A DNA stretch of 64,000 nucleotides from Phyllostachys edulis (lineage: Eukaryota; Streptophyta; Magnoliopsida; Poales; Poaceae), in contig CM070568.1 in assembly GCA_036346405.1 (NCBI GenBank), forward strand, positions 1,451,674-1,515,673, written 5' to 3'. The position numbers and the translations under genes are program-made. Positions 31,201 to 42,195 of the stretch are shown here, piece after piece; position 1 is the first letter of the stretch; each line of letters starts with the position of its first letter. Under the pieces are notes generated by a model, which saw nothing but the letters and a program-made list of their open reading frames with translations, did not search any database and was not told the DNA's origin.

Positions 31201-34200
31201 AAACTTGTTATGCAATTCCTCCAAAAACATATGAGAAACCTCATGTTGTGCTGGACCATAAACTGTCGCCAATTCCCATATGAAATTCTTTTGCTTATGT
31301 CTTATCACCATGCTTACAAAGAACCTGCCCTGATCATAACCTTCAATGTCCAAAATATATTTTCTCACCCCCAAAAGAACACCTCCTGAGTGACCTTGAG
31401 CAGGGATCCAGTTCCAACCAAAATCACCATGCCCAGAAATAGCTTTCAATTCTTTATCAGTGAAGTCTTACTTAATAGTATCCTACACCCTCACAGCTTC
31501 AAATCTCTCTTTGCAGATCAACTCTTTTAATTGTCCTCTCCTAGCTGGTTTACTTAACCCTCTAATGTTCCAAAAAAGAATCTTCATGTATTACACTTTT
31601 TATAGGAAGACCTTTCTAATTTCAGCTTTCCCCGGGTTTTCTTGTTCACTTTAAACCCCATTGCACCCCTTGACTCATTATCAATAACCTTCAAAATGTC
31701 CTCTTCTACTTCAATCACCCTTTTCTCATCAACCTGTCTAACCTCTTCCTGTCCTGTCTTCCTAGTTAGATCAAAATTTGCTTTGGCAATGGCAGCTCTC
31801 ACTAATTCACTAGCTTTGAAAGCAGAAATCACCTCTTTTGAACTTTCTGATTGAGAACCCAACATAATACCACAAGAAGAAGCAATATTTCCTAAAGGAA
31901 AAAGTCCGGTTTACTCCCCTGAACTATCAGAAAAGTCTGGTTTACCCCATGAACTACAAAACCGGTTATTTAACCCCCTGAATTTGTCAAATCCGGTCAA
32001 ATAACCCCCCGTAGCGGTTTGGAGCGGTGGTTTTGGTGACGTGGCGATGGTTTTGCCGACCGAGAGAGAAAGCCGATCGAGAGAGAGACGTGCCATCTTC
32101 TTCATTTGCTTTCTTTCTTCCCCAATCTCCTCCCATTCCCATGGTTCTCTCTCTCCCTCATAAACTCCATCCCGGTCAACCCGTTCTGTCGTTGTCAACG
32201 CGGCTGAAGACCGCCAAGATCGCCATATGCCTGGTGGTCGGCGCACCTCCACGAGTCTGCACCCGTCGGTTCGTTCACGGCGAGGTCAAGCCCTCCAAAA
32301 TCCTCCTCGATGCCGACTTGCCCCCCCACGTTGCCGACTTCGGCCTCGTCGCGCCTCTCGCTGTCAGCAGTCGCACCTCCGACACCACCTCTACCCTCCT
32401 CCGCTAACGCCCTCGGCGGCCTCCTCGATGGCGCCATCCCTACACCAAGACGGCAAGGCGCCGAATCATGGAGGCGGCTACCGCTTCCGGAGGCGCTACA
32501 GGTCGCGCGCAATGCGCAGAATGGGACGTGTTCTCCTTCTGCGTGGTCCTCCGGAGATGCCGACGGCGGGCGGCCGACCACGCGTCCGCCGTGGACCTCG
32601 GCGTCGTTTCGTCGCCGTCGACGATGACGGACGGTCCGGAGCGGAAGAGCACGGGCCACACCCGAGGTGGTGCGGTGGGTGCGACGCTGGTTCGAGGAGG
32701 ACGCGCGGTAAGCGGAGATGGTGGACCCGACGCCGCTGCGGAGGCGCCGCCACGCCCAAGAAGGAGGTGGTGGCGCGTTCGTGTCATGCACAAGGCACGG
32801 AGGCCGACCGGAGCTCCAAATGAGATGAAGGCCGTCGCCGATAGCCTCGACAAGATCGGGTCGTGAGATCGAGATTAATTCGCACTGGCGAAGAGTGAAT
32901 CTTCTTCTTTCTTGAGGCGATCACAAGCTCGTCGTCAGAGAAGGTAAGGAAGAGAGAGAAGGTGATTTGGATGCCACGTACTGAATTTGGATGCCACGTA
33001 CATGCTGATTTGGACAAAAACCGGCCACGTCACCAAAACCACCGCTCCAAACCGCTACGGGGGGTTATTTGACCGAATTTGACAAATTCAGGGGGTTAAA
33101 TAACCGGTTTTGTAGTTCAGGGGGTAAACCAGACTTTTCTGATAGTTCAGGGGAGTAAACCGGACTTTTTCCTTTCCTAAATAACTAAAAGAGGTATCAT
33201 TAAGAATAGTAAAAGGATTAGATTTACCTTGCGTTTCTAGATTTTGAATTAGAAATCACCTCTTTAAACTTGTACGTACCACCCCTTTTCTTTGATGTAA
33301 TCCAATCCTCTGTCAAAAACCCCTGAGAAGGTGACGTGTTTGAGACCCCCCAGTAGTTTTGCTTATCACCCTAGTACTAAGATTTACTTCTTCTATTTTC
33401 TCCTTTTCAGTCCCCAAATCAATTACATCATCCGCTATTATGCTCGTTTAATCATAGTTTTCGATTACGAGAGTTCAACTTCCTCACCGATCTAGCTTCT
33501 CTTTGTGTTGGCTCTTGTTTCTTAAATGAAGTCTTTCCTTTATCAGGGGAGTGGAGGCAAGGCCATAAAGCTGCTGCCATATAAGTAGGTCCTTCTTTGG
33601 TGTGGACCACTATAGCATCAGAAGGACATTGGGAATCGAAAATGACTTCAGGAACAATCCCCTCAAGCTGGCTGCCTTGACTTACTCCACCAATCAGGCT
33701 AGAATCAAGAATCTATTGTTCAGGGGCCCCCTTTTGGTGCATTTCATAATTAGGATAACTAAAAGATAGAGGCATCACTACTAAGGCCTGGCTTTCCACC
33801 TTGAATTGCACAATTTGAGTTCAACTATCCTCTTCACCAGAGTCCATACTCTCTTCTCCAGAAACTATACCAGTTTGCTTGCCAACTTTGGTCTTGCTAG
33901 AACCATCCCCACTTTTCTGATCCGAAGTATGGATATAATCCCCTCCAAATTTCTCAGCCATCTTCTCCCACCCAATCTTATGATTAATGTCGGTAGAATC
34001 CTCCTCCTCTTCATCTTTCTTCTTATCCTGGTGTTTATGATCTGGTTCATTATAAGTTCCCCCTTTCTTAACAATATCCACCCCTTCAACCTCGAACTTC
34101 ATTTCATATCCCACAGAGTTAAGAAAAATTTCGATAAAGCAATTGATATTACGATGATTCCTACAAAAAACCTTTACCCTAACTGGATCCACCCTCAGCA

Positions 34201-35856
34201 GGCTGATTTCATCAACTTCTATGGGTTTACCTACAGTGCTGGCAATTTCTCTGACAATCTCTTCAGTCTTAGCATGAATTGGGATCCCTAGAATCCTAAT
34301 CCAAACAGGAATCAGAATAGAAGAAGCTTCAGGATCAATATTGGATTTCTCAATTTTAGCCTTAATAGAATGAAGAGCCATCTCAACCCCCTCTAGTCCT
34401 AGACCAAGTATCCAGAGTCTCCTTAGAAGGGAAAACTACTGTATACTTATTAGCAGAAACCTTACGGACTTTCCAATTCCAATTATCTTGTATAAGGTGC
34501 TTCAATTCTGCTTCAATTCTTTGAACTGTAACCACCCCCTCTTTAATCTCAATCACCCCTGAAGCACTTTGTTGTTCAGAAAGCTTCAATCCAGGTATCT
34601 GCAAGCTGTAAAAACCCTGGTCTGGAAAACCAAACCCAAGTAACTTCAGACCCCAATTCCTCTTTTCATTTGGACAACCAGAGGTCAAATATCCTGTTTT
34701 CTTACACTTATAACAAACAGGAGGATTAGTACACCTCGCTTGATGGTGGCTAGATTGTAAACACCGAAAACAGGTGCCTCTATCTTCAGTTCTAAGGATC
34801 ATCCCTACGAATCCCCCCTTCCCTGCTCAAATTATCTATGCGAGATTCCCCTTCCAAACCTTTGGAATGAGATTGAAGAGCATTATCTTGCTCCCTAAAC
34901 ATGCGCAAGCCCGATCGAAATCTATCTGTAACATGATAGGTCGGATGCATACCTGCTTTTGGAAATCCCCCCGGTGGATGCTCCTGAAACCTTCTCTTTT
35001 GCTCTTTCTCCCTTCTCAATCTCTTCCGGAGCTCATCCTCTGCTAGCAAGTCGTCGTCCTCCATCCATTCCTCAGGAGCATTGCGTTTACCCCTAATCCC
35101 TTGGTGAGCTCCACCTCCCAACCGACGAGGATATCTTCCTCGTCCTTGATCCATCACCCCTTCCCGAACCATAGTTGCAAAGGAGCGAAGTAGAGGCTCT
35201 GGTTCACCGACCCATCGAACTACTCTAGCTCCCAACCCTAATCGACGAATTTCACCCTTCCTGGCGAGGAAACTGAGCTCTCCCACTGTCGAATGCCGTG
35301 GAATCCAACGCCAAGACGAAGTTGGTGCCCTGCGCCAGGAATGAGAAAATAAGTCAGCCAGATTGGTCCCAAATTTATGGGCCAGCTCATTACTATTATA
35401 GCCATGGCGATGCAGCCCTTCTCGAGCAATCAACCCCTGTTTCACCCCGCCTACGCCTCCATCCGGACGACCATCAGGCGAACGAGACACGGGCCTTGCC
35501 CTGCCCTAGATGAGGTCGCTAGAATGGTGTCGCGAGAGCATTCTCCAATTAGCGGATTAAGATGTCATGCATCCGCCATCGACGAGCCTGAGGCGCGAAC
35601 CCTAGTTATACAAGGTTGCAGCAAATTGGGTGGGGGGCGGCTATCTTTAGCTTTGGGAAGGAGCTGAGGACGCTTGCTTCATAAATTTCTCTTTGTAGTA
35701 GGAGGTTCTGAAAGTTAATCTGGGCTATTCGTATCACAGACTAAAAGGGACGGTGCAACCACTGTCATCAAAAGAGAAGAGGGGGCAAAATCGAGACAAG
35801 ATGTGGAGAAGCATTTCCTGAAGCTCCGAGACTTTGACTACTCGATTTGGTTCTGA
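25291..35856 (+). CDS. Conserved plant protein, probably plastid-targeted, 7 exons
   Basis: Exons 25291-25394, 25459-25794, 26028-26096, 26181-26285, 27041-27160, 27646-27735 and 35740-35856 encode about 313 residues. The N-terminus (MATTAPLPLATSSFPYLF, Ser/Pro/Leu-rich, no acid) looks like a chloroplast transit peptide. It is followed by an acidic region (DDDMDDDFDVDNDL), a block EYEFHKIRLLHCDFLIRKVPDPDDDVFDF, then YVTRPDTDIYSIPRVLALMPQK, a Cys cluster C-x2-C-x6-C-x-H, FLTKHYRNRRFN and a C-terminus ending FDYSIWF. I recall a plant-specific family with this layout among plastid proteins but do not assign a function. Exons 2-7 all join in phase 0 with GT-AG sites. Exon 1 ends in phase 2 at the only good donor (GTAAGC, 25395), while exon 2 after CAG needs phase 0, so the exon 1-2 join is out of frame as read here. 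The last intron contains an 8-kb LINE. Confidence 0.82.
28030..31587 (-). pseudogene. LINE ORF2: endonuclease-reverse transcriptase, disrupted
   Basis: ORF2 starts at ATG 31587 (MKILFWNIRGLSKPARRGQL), the typical start of a plant L1 endonuclease. Further endonuclease blocks are GSDFNLIR and IGSDHIPIVL. RT domains follow: SGPDGFPTLFYKKFW, FRPICLINVSFKI, GVILKLDFEKAYDKI and YADD at about 29525-29540. Then come MSGLKINYHKSE, LPLTYLGIDIG and a 433-codon open segment (29448-28147) ending in the zf-RVT part (KIFLWQTYHNRI...CILCGVVEDANHVLFQC). In-frame stops occur soon after the start (after FEAVRV and TIK) and at SFVALA, with frame changes around 29.7-30.9 kb. The enzyme would prime reverse transcription at nicked chromosomal DNA. 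Confidence 0.92.
31897..33172 (+). mobile_element. Pack-MULE, 1.28 kb, nested in LINE ORF1
   Basis: A 9-bp target duplication TTTCCTAAA (31888-31896 and 33173-33181) flanks 149-bp terminal inverted repeats (31897-32045 and 33024-33172) that differ at only about two positions by eye. The ends read GGAAAAAGTCCGGTTTAC. No transposase is present; instead the interior carries a GC-rich fragment of a receptor-like kinase gene. The very similar repeats suggest it is a fairly young insertion into the older LINE. Confidence 0.93.
32190..32866 (+). pseudogene. Captured LRR receptor-like kinase C-terminal fragment
   Basis: Frame-by-frame reading gives kinase landmarks in order: TRLKTAKIAI (32200), RFVHGEVKPSKILLDADLPPHVADFGL (catalytic loop with HGEVKPS and the DFG Asp, 32268-32350), ALGGLLDGAIP (32410), WDVFSFCVVL (subdomain IX, about 32522-32550), then MKAVADSLDKIGS and TGA (32826-32866), which matches the C-terminal end of a plant LRR-RLK family. 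The HRD-type catalytic Asp is replaced (HGE), as in several atypical plant RLKs. Several frame changes separate the blocks, so no intact kinase is encoded. The fragment includes the donor gene's stop codon. Confidence 0.8.
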
Positions 35857-37250
35857 AGACATGGTTGTCGAAGTTCATTGATGCAGAGAATAACAATATA
35901 CAGCGATTTTGTTGGTTTATGTTAGAGCAAGTGACAGTGGTGATCAAGTGAGGATTGCCATATATGCAGACATGCAAATCCAGACCCAGATCGATTCAAG
36001 TGGATTGTTGTGAGGCATGCACGGATAGAACCAGCCAGCCAGCCAGCTCACGATGATTGAGCTTCTTGCCTTGTTATGCAAATAGTATAGGACGCTGCTT
36101 GTCTGCCTTGATTGATTACCAATTCTGTCATCTGTGCAACTCGACATGTTATGATGCGTGCGTGCGTGGACATCCACTTGATCATCTCGATTGGGAGAAA
36201 TGCCGAATTTGCCTTCAAAAGAGGAATCATATGACAGGCCAGGACTGACCATGATGAAGCGATCTTTTTGTTTTGTTCGCTAGTTGTACTTTATTATATA
36301 TATGCACTGTAACTGCTGTAGATAGATCGATGACAATAACACGCAAAGCAGGTTTCTATATGTATATATAAGACGTGTTTTTCCATGTTTACTGACTGGA
36401 AAATAAATGTGCAACTATCGCTCCGTGTTTCTCAGATGAAAGAACAACTGACAAATTAAGCCAATGGATTCCCAAATTATATGCTGACAAATTAAGCCAA
36501 TGGATTCCCAAATTATATGCAATGGTGAGGGTATCAAAGTGTTATTAGATAGGCGTATGTCGCTGTGGGATATGATCTATGACGATGAGAGGAGAGGGGA
36601 ACCCGTGAGCTAGCTTGCGGCACATATCCATTCATTTCGTTTGGAGGCACAGCTCACAGTACCCCAGCGGACACAAAGCGTACAACAATAACAACAAACC
36701 AAATTTTGTCTCATCTCGATCTCGATCTCGATCTCGATCGATCGATCATTGTCGCTGCACGCATATAGTATAAGCTAGGTAGCAAGAAATGGCAGCGTGT
36801 AGACGCGCTTGCGTCACAACGCAAGCATCCCCAATCTCTTGTACTTACCTGGAATGGAACAAAGAGCTAGAGCCCACATTCCATGAGAACACGTTCGCAC
36901 ATATCTATCAGATTAATCAGGGTGGTCCGATCGATCTCCACGGCGTAATTAAGTTATTATAAGATAAACGATTCCCTTCTCTTTCTTGTGGTCTCTAGCA
37001 TGAGAATGACGACAATGGATGATGCGTTTCATGTCTACCTCTAGTTTAGTTTTCTGGTCATCAATTCAGCGAAATAAGCTAGCTAGCTACTTGATGGGGT
37101 TTGAAGCCGTGTTGACGTGCTACGTGTGATCCAACCGCGGGCCCCTCCTCGCCCACCGCACATCACTCCTCCTGAATCCAACAGCCCAGATAATTTCCTT
37201 CCCCAATCCGCCCGCAGAGAAGAGAGAAGATGGTAGGATGTGGTTTTATC
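35857..37250. other. Intergenic DNA after the plastid-type gene
   Basis: No gene was recognised; the first few hundred bases are probably 3' UTR. A perfect 36-bp tandem duplication lies at 36448-36519 (CTGACAAATTAAGCC... twice) and a (CTCGAT)n/(CGAT)n microsatellite at about 36715-36747. Confidence 0.5.
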
Positions 37251-37260
37251 GTACAACTCT

Positions 37261-37576
37261 TTTTTACGGTACACTCAATTCAATTCAATACGGACAGTCT
37301 ATTCCTTTTATCTAATGGTTCAGATTATTTTGGATTTAGTTATACTACACTTGACAGCATTAGTAGTAGAATCTCGACGGGGTAGAACTGTAATAGTTTA
37401 TGTGAGGATCGCATGACACAAGAGTAATATTTCCAACCATAGTTGAAAAATTCCATAATACCCTCATAAAAAAAATTATAAATACAAAGAAAAATCTATT
37501 CTTGCCTTAACAAATCAATGGTCAGATTTGATCTATACTATCACCATATACTACTAGTAGAATGTACCGTAAAATT
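37261..37576. mobile_element. Short terminal-inverted-repeat element
   Basis: TTTTACGGTACACTC at 37262 is matched by the reverse complement of GAATGTACCGTAAAA at 37560-37574. The interior of about 280 bp has no ORF. The target duplication is not clear, so the superfamily is left open. Confidence 0.5.
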
Positions 37577-37770
37577 CCTCTTTATTGTAAATGGCTTTCA
37601 TGCGCATCATTTGACTCACTTATATATAGGGTGTGACTTTTTTATATGTAATTTTCAAATTTGAGGCTAATTATTTGTCCACGACGAATTTCGTGCCGTT
37701 GCATAATTTAGTATATTGATTTAGTGAAAATTCTGAGTTTTATGGGCACCGGACTCATGGATGTAGGTTT

Positions 37771-38888
37771 CACTACTACACAAAGGATCATCACAGACGG
37801 TTCTAAACCTTCATCATAGACGGTTTCTGAACCGTTTGAATTTATATTTATGTGATAACAGGCAGTTATCGCATATGATTTTTGAGCCGTCTGTGATAAG
37901 TCACAACACAGATGGTTTTGTAATATAAACTGTCTGTGAAGGCCTACTATCACAGACGGCTTCTACCAAAAACCATCTGTGATACGTCAGCCATCGCAAA
38001 CGGTTATATGTACCAACCGTCGTGATTGAGACATATCACAGATGGTTAGTAAAAAAATCGTCTGTGGTATCCGACATATCACAGATAGTTGTTCGTGGTA
38101 GCCGTCTATGACAGTAGGCCTTTACAGACGGTTTATATCATAAAACCATCTATGATAGTTCGTTATACCTAACTATTTTTTTCTATTTTCCGACTAGCCC
38201 CAGGAAATGCTAGCCATGCCCTCTGAAAACAAGCCAGCAGAAAACAGATAAATCACATATAATTGAATTACAACTCAAAATCAATTACAAAAGAATGTCC
38301 ATGTATTGTCGCTAGAGTTACAATTGAATTACAACTCAAAGTGAATTACAATTGAATCAATTGTTTGAAGGTGGTTTAGCGGTGTCGATGGAGTGAAACT
38401 CTCCATTGGAGTTAATGATCTCCGTCTTAATGAAGGTGGAGAGCTGTCCTCAAACCTCCAAGATTTCGTTCAGAATGAATGCACTTGAATCGATTATCAT
38501 GTCCTGTCGCTAGGAGGAGTAAAGTAGTAAGAATATATATTTAAATTGATAATTAGGAAATAATTATTGCGAGATTGACAAACCTCAGGATCATTCGTCT
38601 TAGCACTGATGATTTTCTGCATATGACGACAAACGTAGAATGCATATAGGTGGTCTTGTAGTTGCTGGTGGCACTGCAAAAATAGAATTACATATATGTG
38701 TATAGTCAGTTAGAGAGACATTATTACGAAGTGTAATTTAGGATTAGTGTGTTGTAGGCATTATTACGAAGTGTGATATGGTCTCATATCACAGACGGTT
38801 CTATTTAAAAAATAGTATGTGTTAAGTATCACAGACGATTCCATAATACATCTGTTTGTGATATGTGACCATATCACAGACGGTTATA
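37771..38888. mobile_element. CACTA (En/Spm) element, left end and body, right end lost
   Basis: The end CACTACTACACAAAGG at 37771 is a canonical CACTA terminus. It is followed by many subterminal ATCACAGACGGTT(C) words in both orientations (37785-38165 and 38780-38885). The body holds a minus-strand fragment (38679-38497) weakly like the end of a ULP1-type protease often carried by these elements. At about 38889 the sequence passes directly into a Ty3/gypsy fragment and no matching right end is found. Confidence 0.75.
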
Positions 38889-40744
38889 TTTTAACGTTAT
38901 TCAGCTCCCGGTAGTCCGTACATAACATTACTCCTCTGTCTTTTTTCTTTGTGAACAATACCGGGGCTCCCCAAGTTGATGTACTTTCTCTGATAAAACC
39001 TTTGGCTTCAAGTTCATCCAATTGCTTCTTCAGTTCTACCAGTTCCCGTGCATTCATTTTGTAGGGCCTCTTGGAAATTAGCGTTGTTCCCGGAATTAGG
39101 TTGACAACAAATTTTACTTCTCTATCTGGGGGCATACCCGGTAGCTCTTTAGGGAATACATCTGGAAAGTCTCTCACTACCGGTATGTTCTTTACTTCGT
39201 TTGTTTGCAGGCTGGCCAAGCTGGGGTTAGATAGTTTCTGTCGGGTTCTAATTCTGAGATATTGTAGGCGTGTCCCGTCGGGCTTTCTGATTGAGGCTTG
39301 TTTGGATTCGCAATCTATATTTACCCCGTGGGTAAATAACCAATCCATACCAAGAATTACTTCTAGGCCACTTAAATTGATTATAAAAAGGTCAGCTAGG
39401 AACTTAGTATTGTGAATTATAATGGCTTGCTCTTTTCTAATTGACGTCACTTCTAACATTCCAGCCAGTGTACTAACTCCCATGGATTTTTTCAATGGTT
39501 CAGATGTTAGATAGTTCTATACTAGGAATTTATGAGCTACTAGGAATTTATGAGATATAAAGGAGTGCGTTGCTCTAGGATAAAAAAGAACAGTACCCAT
39601 ATAGGGTGGAATCAAAAGCTTACTCGTAATGACATATGTGGCTTCTCCAATTTGCTCTGCGGTCACATGGTAAGGCGTGCTGGTCCTCCTCTTCCAGCTC
39701 CTCCCACGATAGGTTGGTTGCCCCTAGGTTGATTCAGATGGTTGATCTGTGGTGGTGCTGGGGGTAAGTAGTCTTGGCACATAAGTCGGTTGCGTTGGGG
39801 TTCCAGATGTCCTCTGCAGGTAGGGGCATTCGGCCTTACGATGTTCAGGCTTCCCACAATGGAAACATGGATTTGTGCCTCTCAAGCAGTCTTTTGTTAG
39901 ATGGCTTCCCCCACACTTCGCACATCTAAGTGCTATGGCCACTGACTACTTCTGGGCTATGGGTTTCTAAAAAGAAGGATTGAAGGCTCTTGGCCTGGGT
40001 GGTCCATATATAGGTGGTGGTTGTTGCGGCATGTGTGGGCGAGGTCTATGAGTAGGTTGTGGACGGTGGTCTGTCTTGGCTTTCTTCCTTCGCTCTTCGA
40101 TCAGGTTAGAGTGCTCATTTTCCAGGATTATGGCTCTATTGACCAAGTCCTGAAATTCAGTGATTTTGTGGATGGATAGAAGCATCTTCAGATAAGGATG
40201 CATTCCATCTAGAATTTTTTTTCTATCTTCTTTTCTTCTGTGTCTATATCAGCTGGAGTATAGCGGGAAAGTTCGTTGAACTGGCTTAGATATTCTATCA
40301 TTTTTCTTCCTCCTTGGGTTAAAGCTCTAAACTCTCACTTCTTAAGCTCTATTCTTCCGGTAGGTACATGGTTTTCTAAAAAACGCAATTTAAATTGGCC
40401 CAGGTAATAGGTTGCTCACTGACACGGTTGCGATTGTAGCTGAGCCACCAAGTAACTACTGGTCCAGTCAGTTGGTGAGAAGTATACTGAATTTTCTCCG
40501 TATCTGAGCATTCTATGGTGTCAAGTTTCTTTTCTATCTCCACTAGCCAGTCGCTTGCGTTTAGGGGATCAACTGCTTTAGTAAAACTGGGAGGGCGAGT
40601 TTGCAGAAAGTCACCCAAACTAACCCCACGGGCTGCCTGTGAGGTTGTAGGTGCTACTCGGGTTAACAGAGTTTCCATAAAGTGGTTTTGATTTTCCTGG
40701 ACTTCTTTTCTGGAATTTTCTAGAAATCTGAGGACGTCTGCCAT
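38884..40744 (-). pseudogene. Ty3/gypsy gag-protease-RT(N-terminal) half
   Basis: On the minus strand: gag start MADVLRFLENS (40744) with the core TRPPSFTKAVDPLNASDWL; zinc knuckles CAKCGGSHLTKDC and CFHCGKPEHRKAEC (39920-39845); a protease segment with VILGMDWL; then the RT lead-in VRDFPDVFPKELPGMPPDREV and CTDYRELNNV. The reading stops at 38884, inside RT, where it abuts CACTA sequence. Frameshifts and stops lie between gag and protease (around 40375 and 39500-39960). The rest of RT is not to the left; a matching RT C-terminal half lies on the plus strand at 42.2 kb. Confidence 0.88.
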
Positions 40745-41165
40745 TACTACTAGCTGATCTGTTGCTCCGAGGCATGTCGGGTGGCTAGTGAAGAACCACG
40801 GAGGTCCTGATCTGGCCCGATCTTTCGATAAGAAGGTAAATTCGGTAGAAGTCGCTCAACTCTCACGATCCTGGCTACGAACTCGCAATGCCCAAAATCA
40901 TGCAATCGTTGAACTGCTCGACAAGTCGTTATCAACCATGCATGAATACCCGAATGACCTGATCACGAAGATCAATTCCGACATACACTGAAGAAGCACG
41001 CAAGAACAAGGTAAAATGCAATCTGATGTATTGCAAATATTGATGAAATACTGATAAGGTGGGATTCCAACACATGCAAAAGATACAAGTTGCAACAAAG
41101 GCTAACTAAACATAAACAAAATTTGAGTTCTAGCAAAGAGAGACAGCGGCTCCTATATGGGGAGA
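40745..41165 (-). other. Gypsy leader region upstream of gag
   Basis: Minus-strand sequence upstream of the gag start includes TTGTTCTTGCGTGCTTCTTC and GGTTGATAACGAC, words that also occur in the leader-like repeats at 59.3 and 60.9 kb. It is most likely the 5' untranslated leader and possibly the LTR edge of the inverted gypsy half; exact LTR limits were not found. Confidence 0.45.
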
Positions 41166-41169
41166 CGAC

Positions 41170-42195
41170 CAGGGGTGGTGGCCAGCTCGGATCGGGCTCA
41201 AGAATTTTTGAGCTGAGCCAAGCCCACCATTCAGCTCAGAGAAAAATTGAGCCGAGCTCAAGCCGGCTCGCGAGCTCGTTTGGCTCGTGCAGTCCCACGA
41301 AGTTTCAGTGAGTCATTGGACCAGTCGCCCCGAGGAATGAGGATCCACGGAGTCGTTTGACTCGTGTAGGCCCATGAAGTCCCACGAAGTCTCCCGAGTC
41401 CCGAGTGACTCGACCGCTAGTCACCACTCGCCCCGTCGCCGGATCCCCAAGACCCCAACCCAAATTACCCAATCCTCCCGAAGTCTCTTGACTCTCCCGA
41501 TCCCCTTTCTGATTTCTCTCCACCGTTCCCGATCCCCTTTCTCTCCCTTGTTCCCGATCCCCAATCGGCCAATCGCCCCAAGTCTCCGACCCCGCCGTCG
41601 CACCTCGTCCTCTCCCCTACCCTGCCCCTCCCCCGTCGACCCCCTGGCCCCCTACCCCGTCTCCTCGGCGGCAATGGTGGGGCTCCTCCTCTCCTCGACG
41701 GTGGCGGTTGCCAGCCGCGATGCGTGAGATCACGTCGGTGAGGATCAGTAGCTGTGGAGGTGGCGGCTTGCACGGGGTGGTGCAACTACAATGCGTGGTG
41801 GGTTGGTGGCGCTCTTGCTCGGCGTCATCATGTTTAGTTGTTTTGCAAGCTCCCACAGAGTAGATGATTGTTGTTGTTGTTCTTGAATGGCTGTGATGAT
41901 TGTTTTGCAAGCCCTTCACCGATGATTGTTGTTGTTGTTCTTGAATGGATGTGGTGAACTAATGATTGTTGTTGTTGTTGCAGCTATTGTGATGAACTGA
42001 TGATTGTTGTTGTTGTTGCTGCTATATGCTTGAAGACGCCTGTGCCTAGCTCGCGAGGGCTCACGAGCTGACTCGAGCCTGCTTTCGAGTCGAGCCGTGC
42101 TGACCTTCTGGCTCGTGCTCAAACTGAGCCGAGCCGAGTCGACCATTGGAACGAGCTTGGCTCGAGCCAGCTCGGCTCGGCTCGTTTCCATGAGT
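41170..42195. mobile_element. GAGCC-rich hAT-like non-autonomous element
   Basis: Both ends carry dense GAGCTCG/GAGCCGAGC words (41185-41300 and 42045-42190), a layout typical of grass hAT-type elements. The interior includes a CT-rich, gene-5'-end-like segment (41380-41720) and an imperfect tandem array of TGATTGTTGTTGTTGTT units (41860-42030). Exact termini and target duplication were not resolved. It separates the two oppositely oriented gypsy halves. Confidence 0.5.

Larger units (their letters stand above)
31584..35490 (-). pseudogene. LINE ORF1: CCHC nucleic-acid-binding protein, split by Pack-MULE
   Basis: ORF1 reads from ATG 35490 through an Arg-rich region, then two zinc knuckles CFRCLQSSHHQARC and CYKCKKTGYLTSGC (about 34770-34690), a DUF4283-like fold (IPVWIRILGIPIHAKTEEIVREIA, 34380-34200) and an acidic Lys/Glu-rich tail. 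One frame change lies near 34800 and another near 34383. A 1.28-kb Pack-MULE interrupts its 3' part at 31897-33172, and the last segment (31865-31584) ends in KKCNT and TGA. That TGA overlaps the ORF2 start as ATGA (31587-31584). The product would package LINE RNA. Confidence 0.82.
27748..35668 (-). mobile_element. L1-type LINE, 7.9 kb including a nested Pack-MULE
   Basis: The element lies antisense in the last intron of the host gene. Its 3' end is a poly(A) tail (12 Ts on the plus strand from 27748) and it is bounded by the direct repeat GACGCTTGCTT (from 27739 and from 35669). It encodes an ORF1 with two CCHC knuckles and an ORF2 with endonuclease, reverse transcriptase (YADD) and the zf-RVT region. 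Stops and frameshifts in both ORFs make it non-autonomous. Without the LINE and one target copy the intron would be about 74 bp. Confidence 0.93.

Noticed and set aside
37785..38165. Regularly spaced ATCACAGACGGTT repeats, at first sight like a CRISPR or tandem array
   Set aside because: The words occur in both orientations with irregular spacing next to a CACTA terminus; these are subterminal transposase-binding repeats.
38497..38679. Minus-strand ORF with DHLYAFYVCRHMQKIIS as a ULP1 protease gene
   Set aside because: Only a weak resemblance to the C-terminal end of CACTA-borne ULP1 proteins; too short for a separate feature.
41374..41785. Ser/Pro/Arg-rich ORFs on both strands
   Set aside because: CT-rich segment inside a non-autonomous element; no domain.
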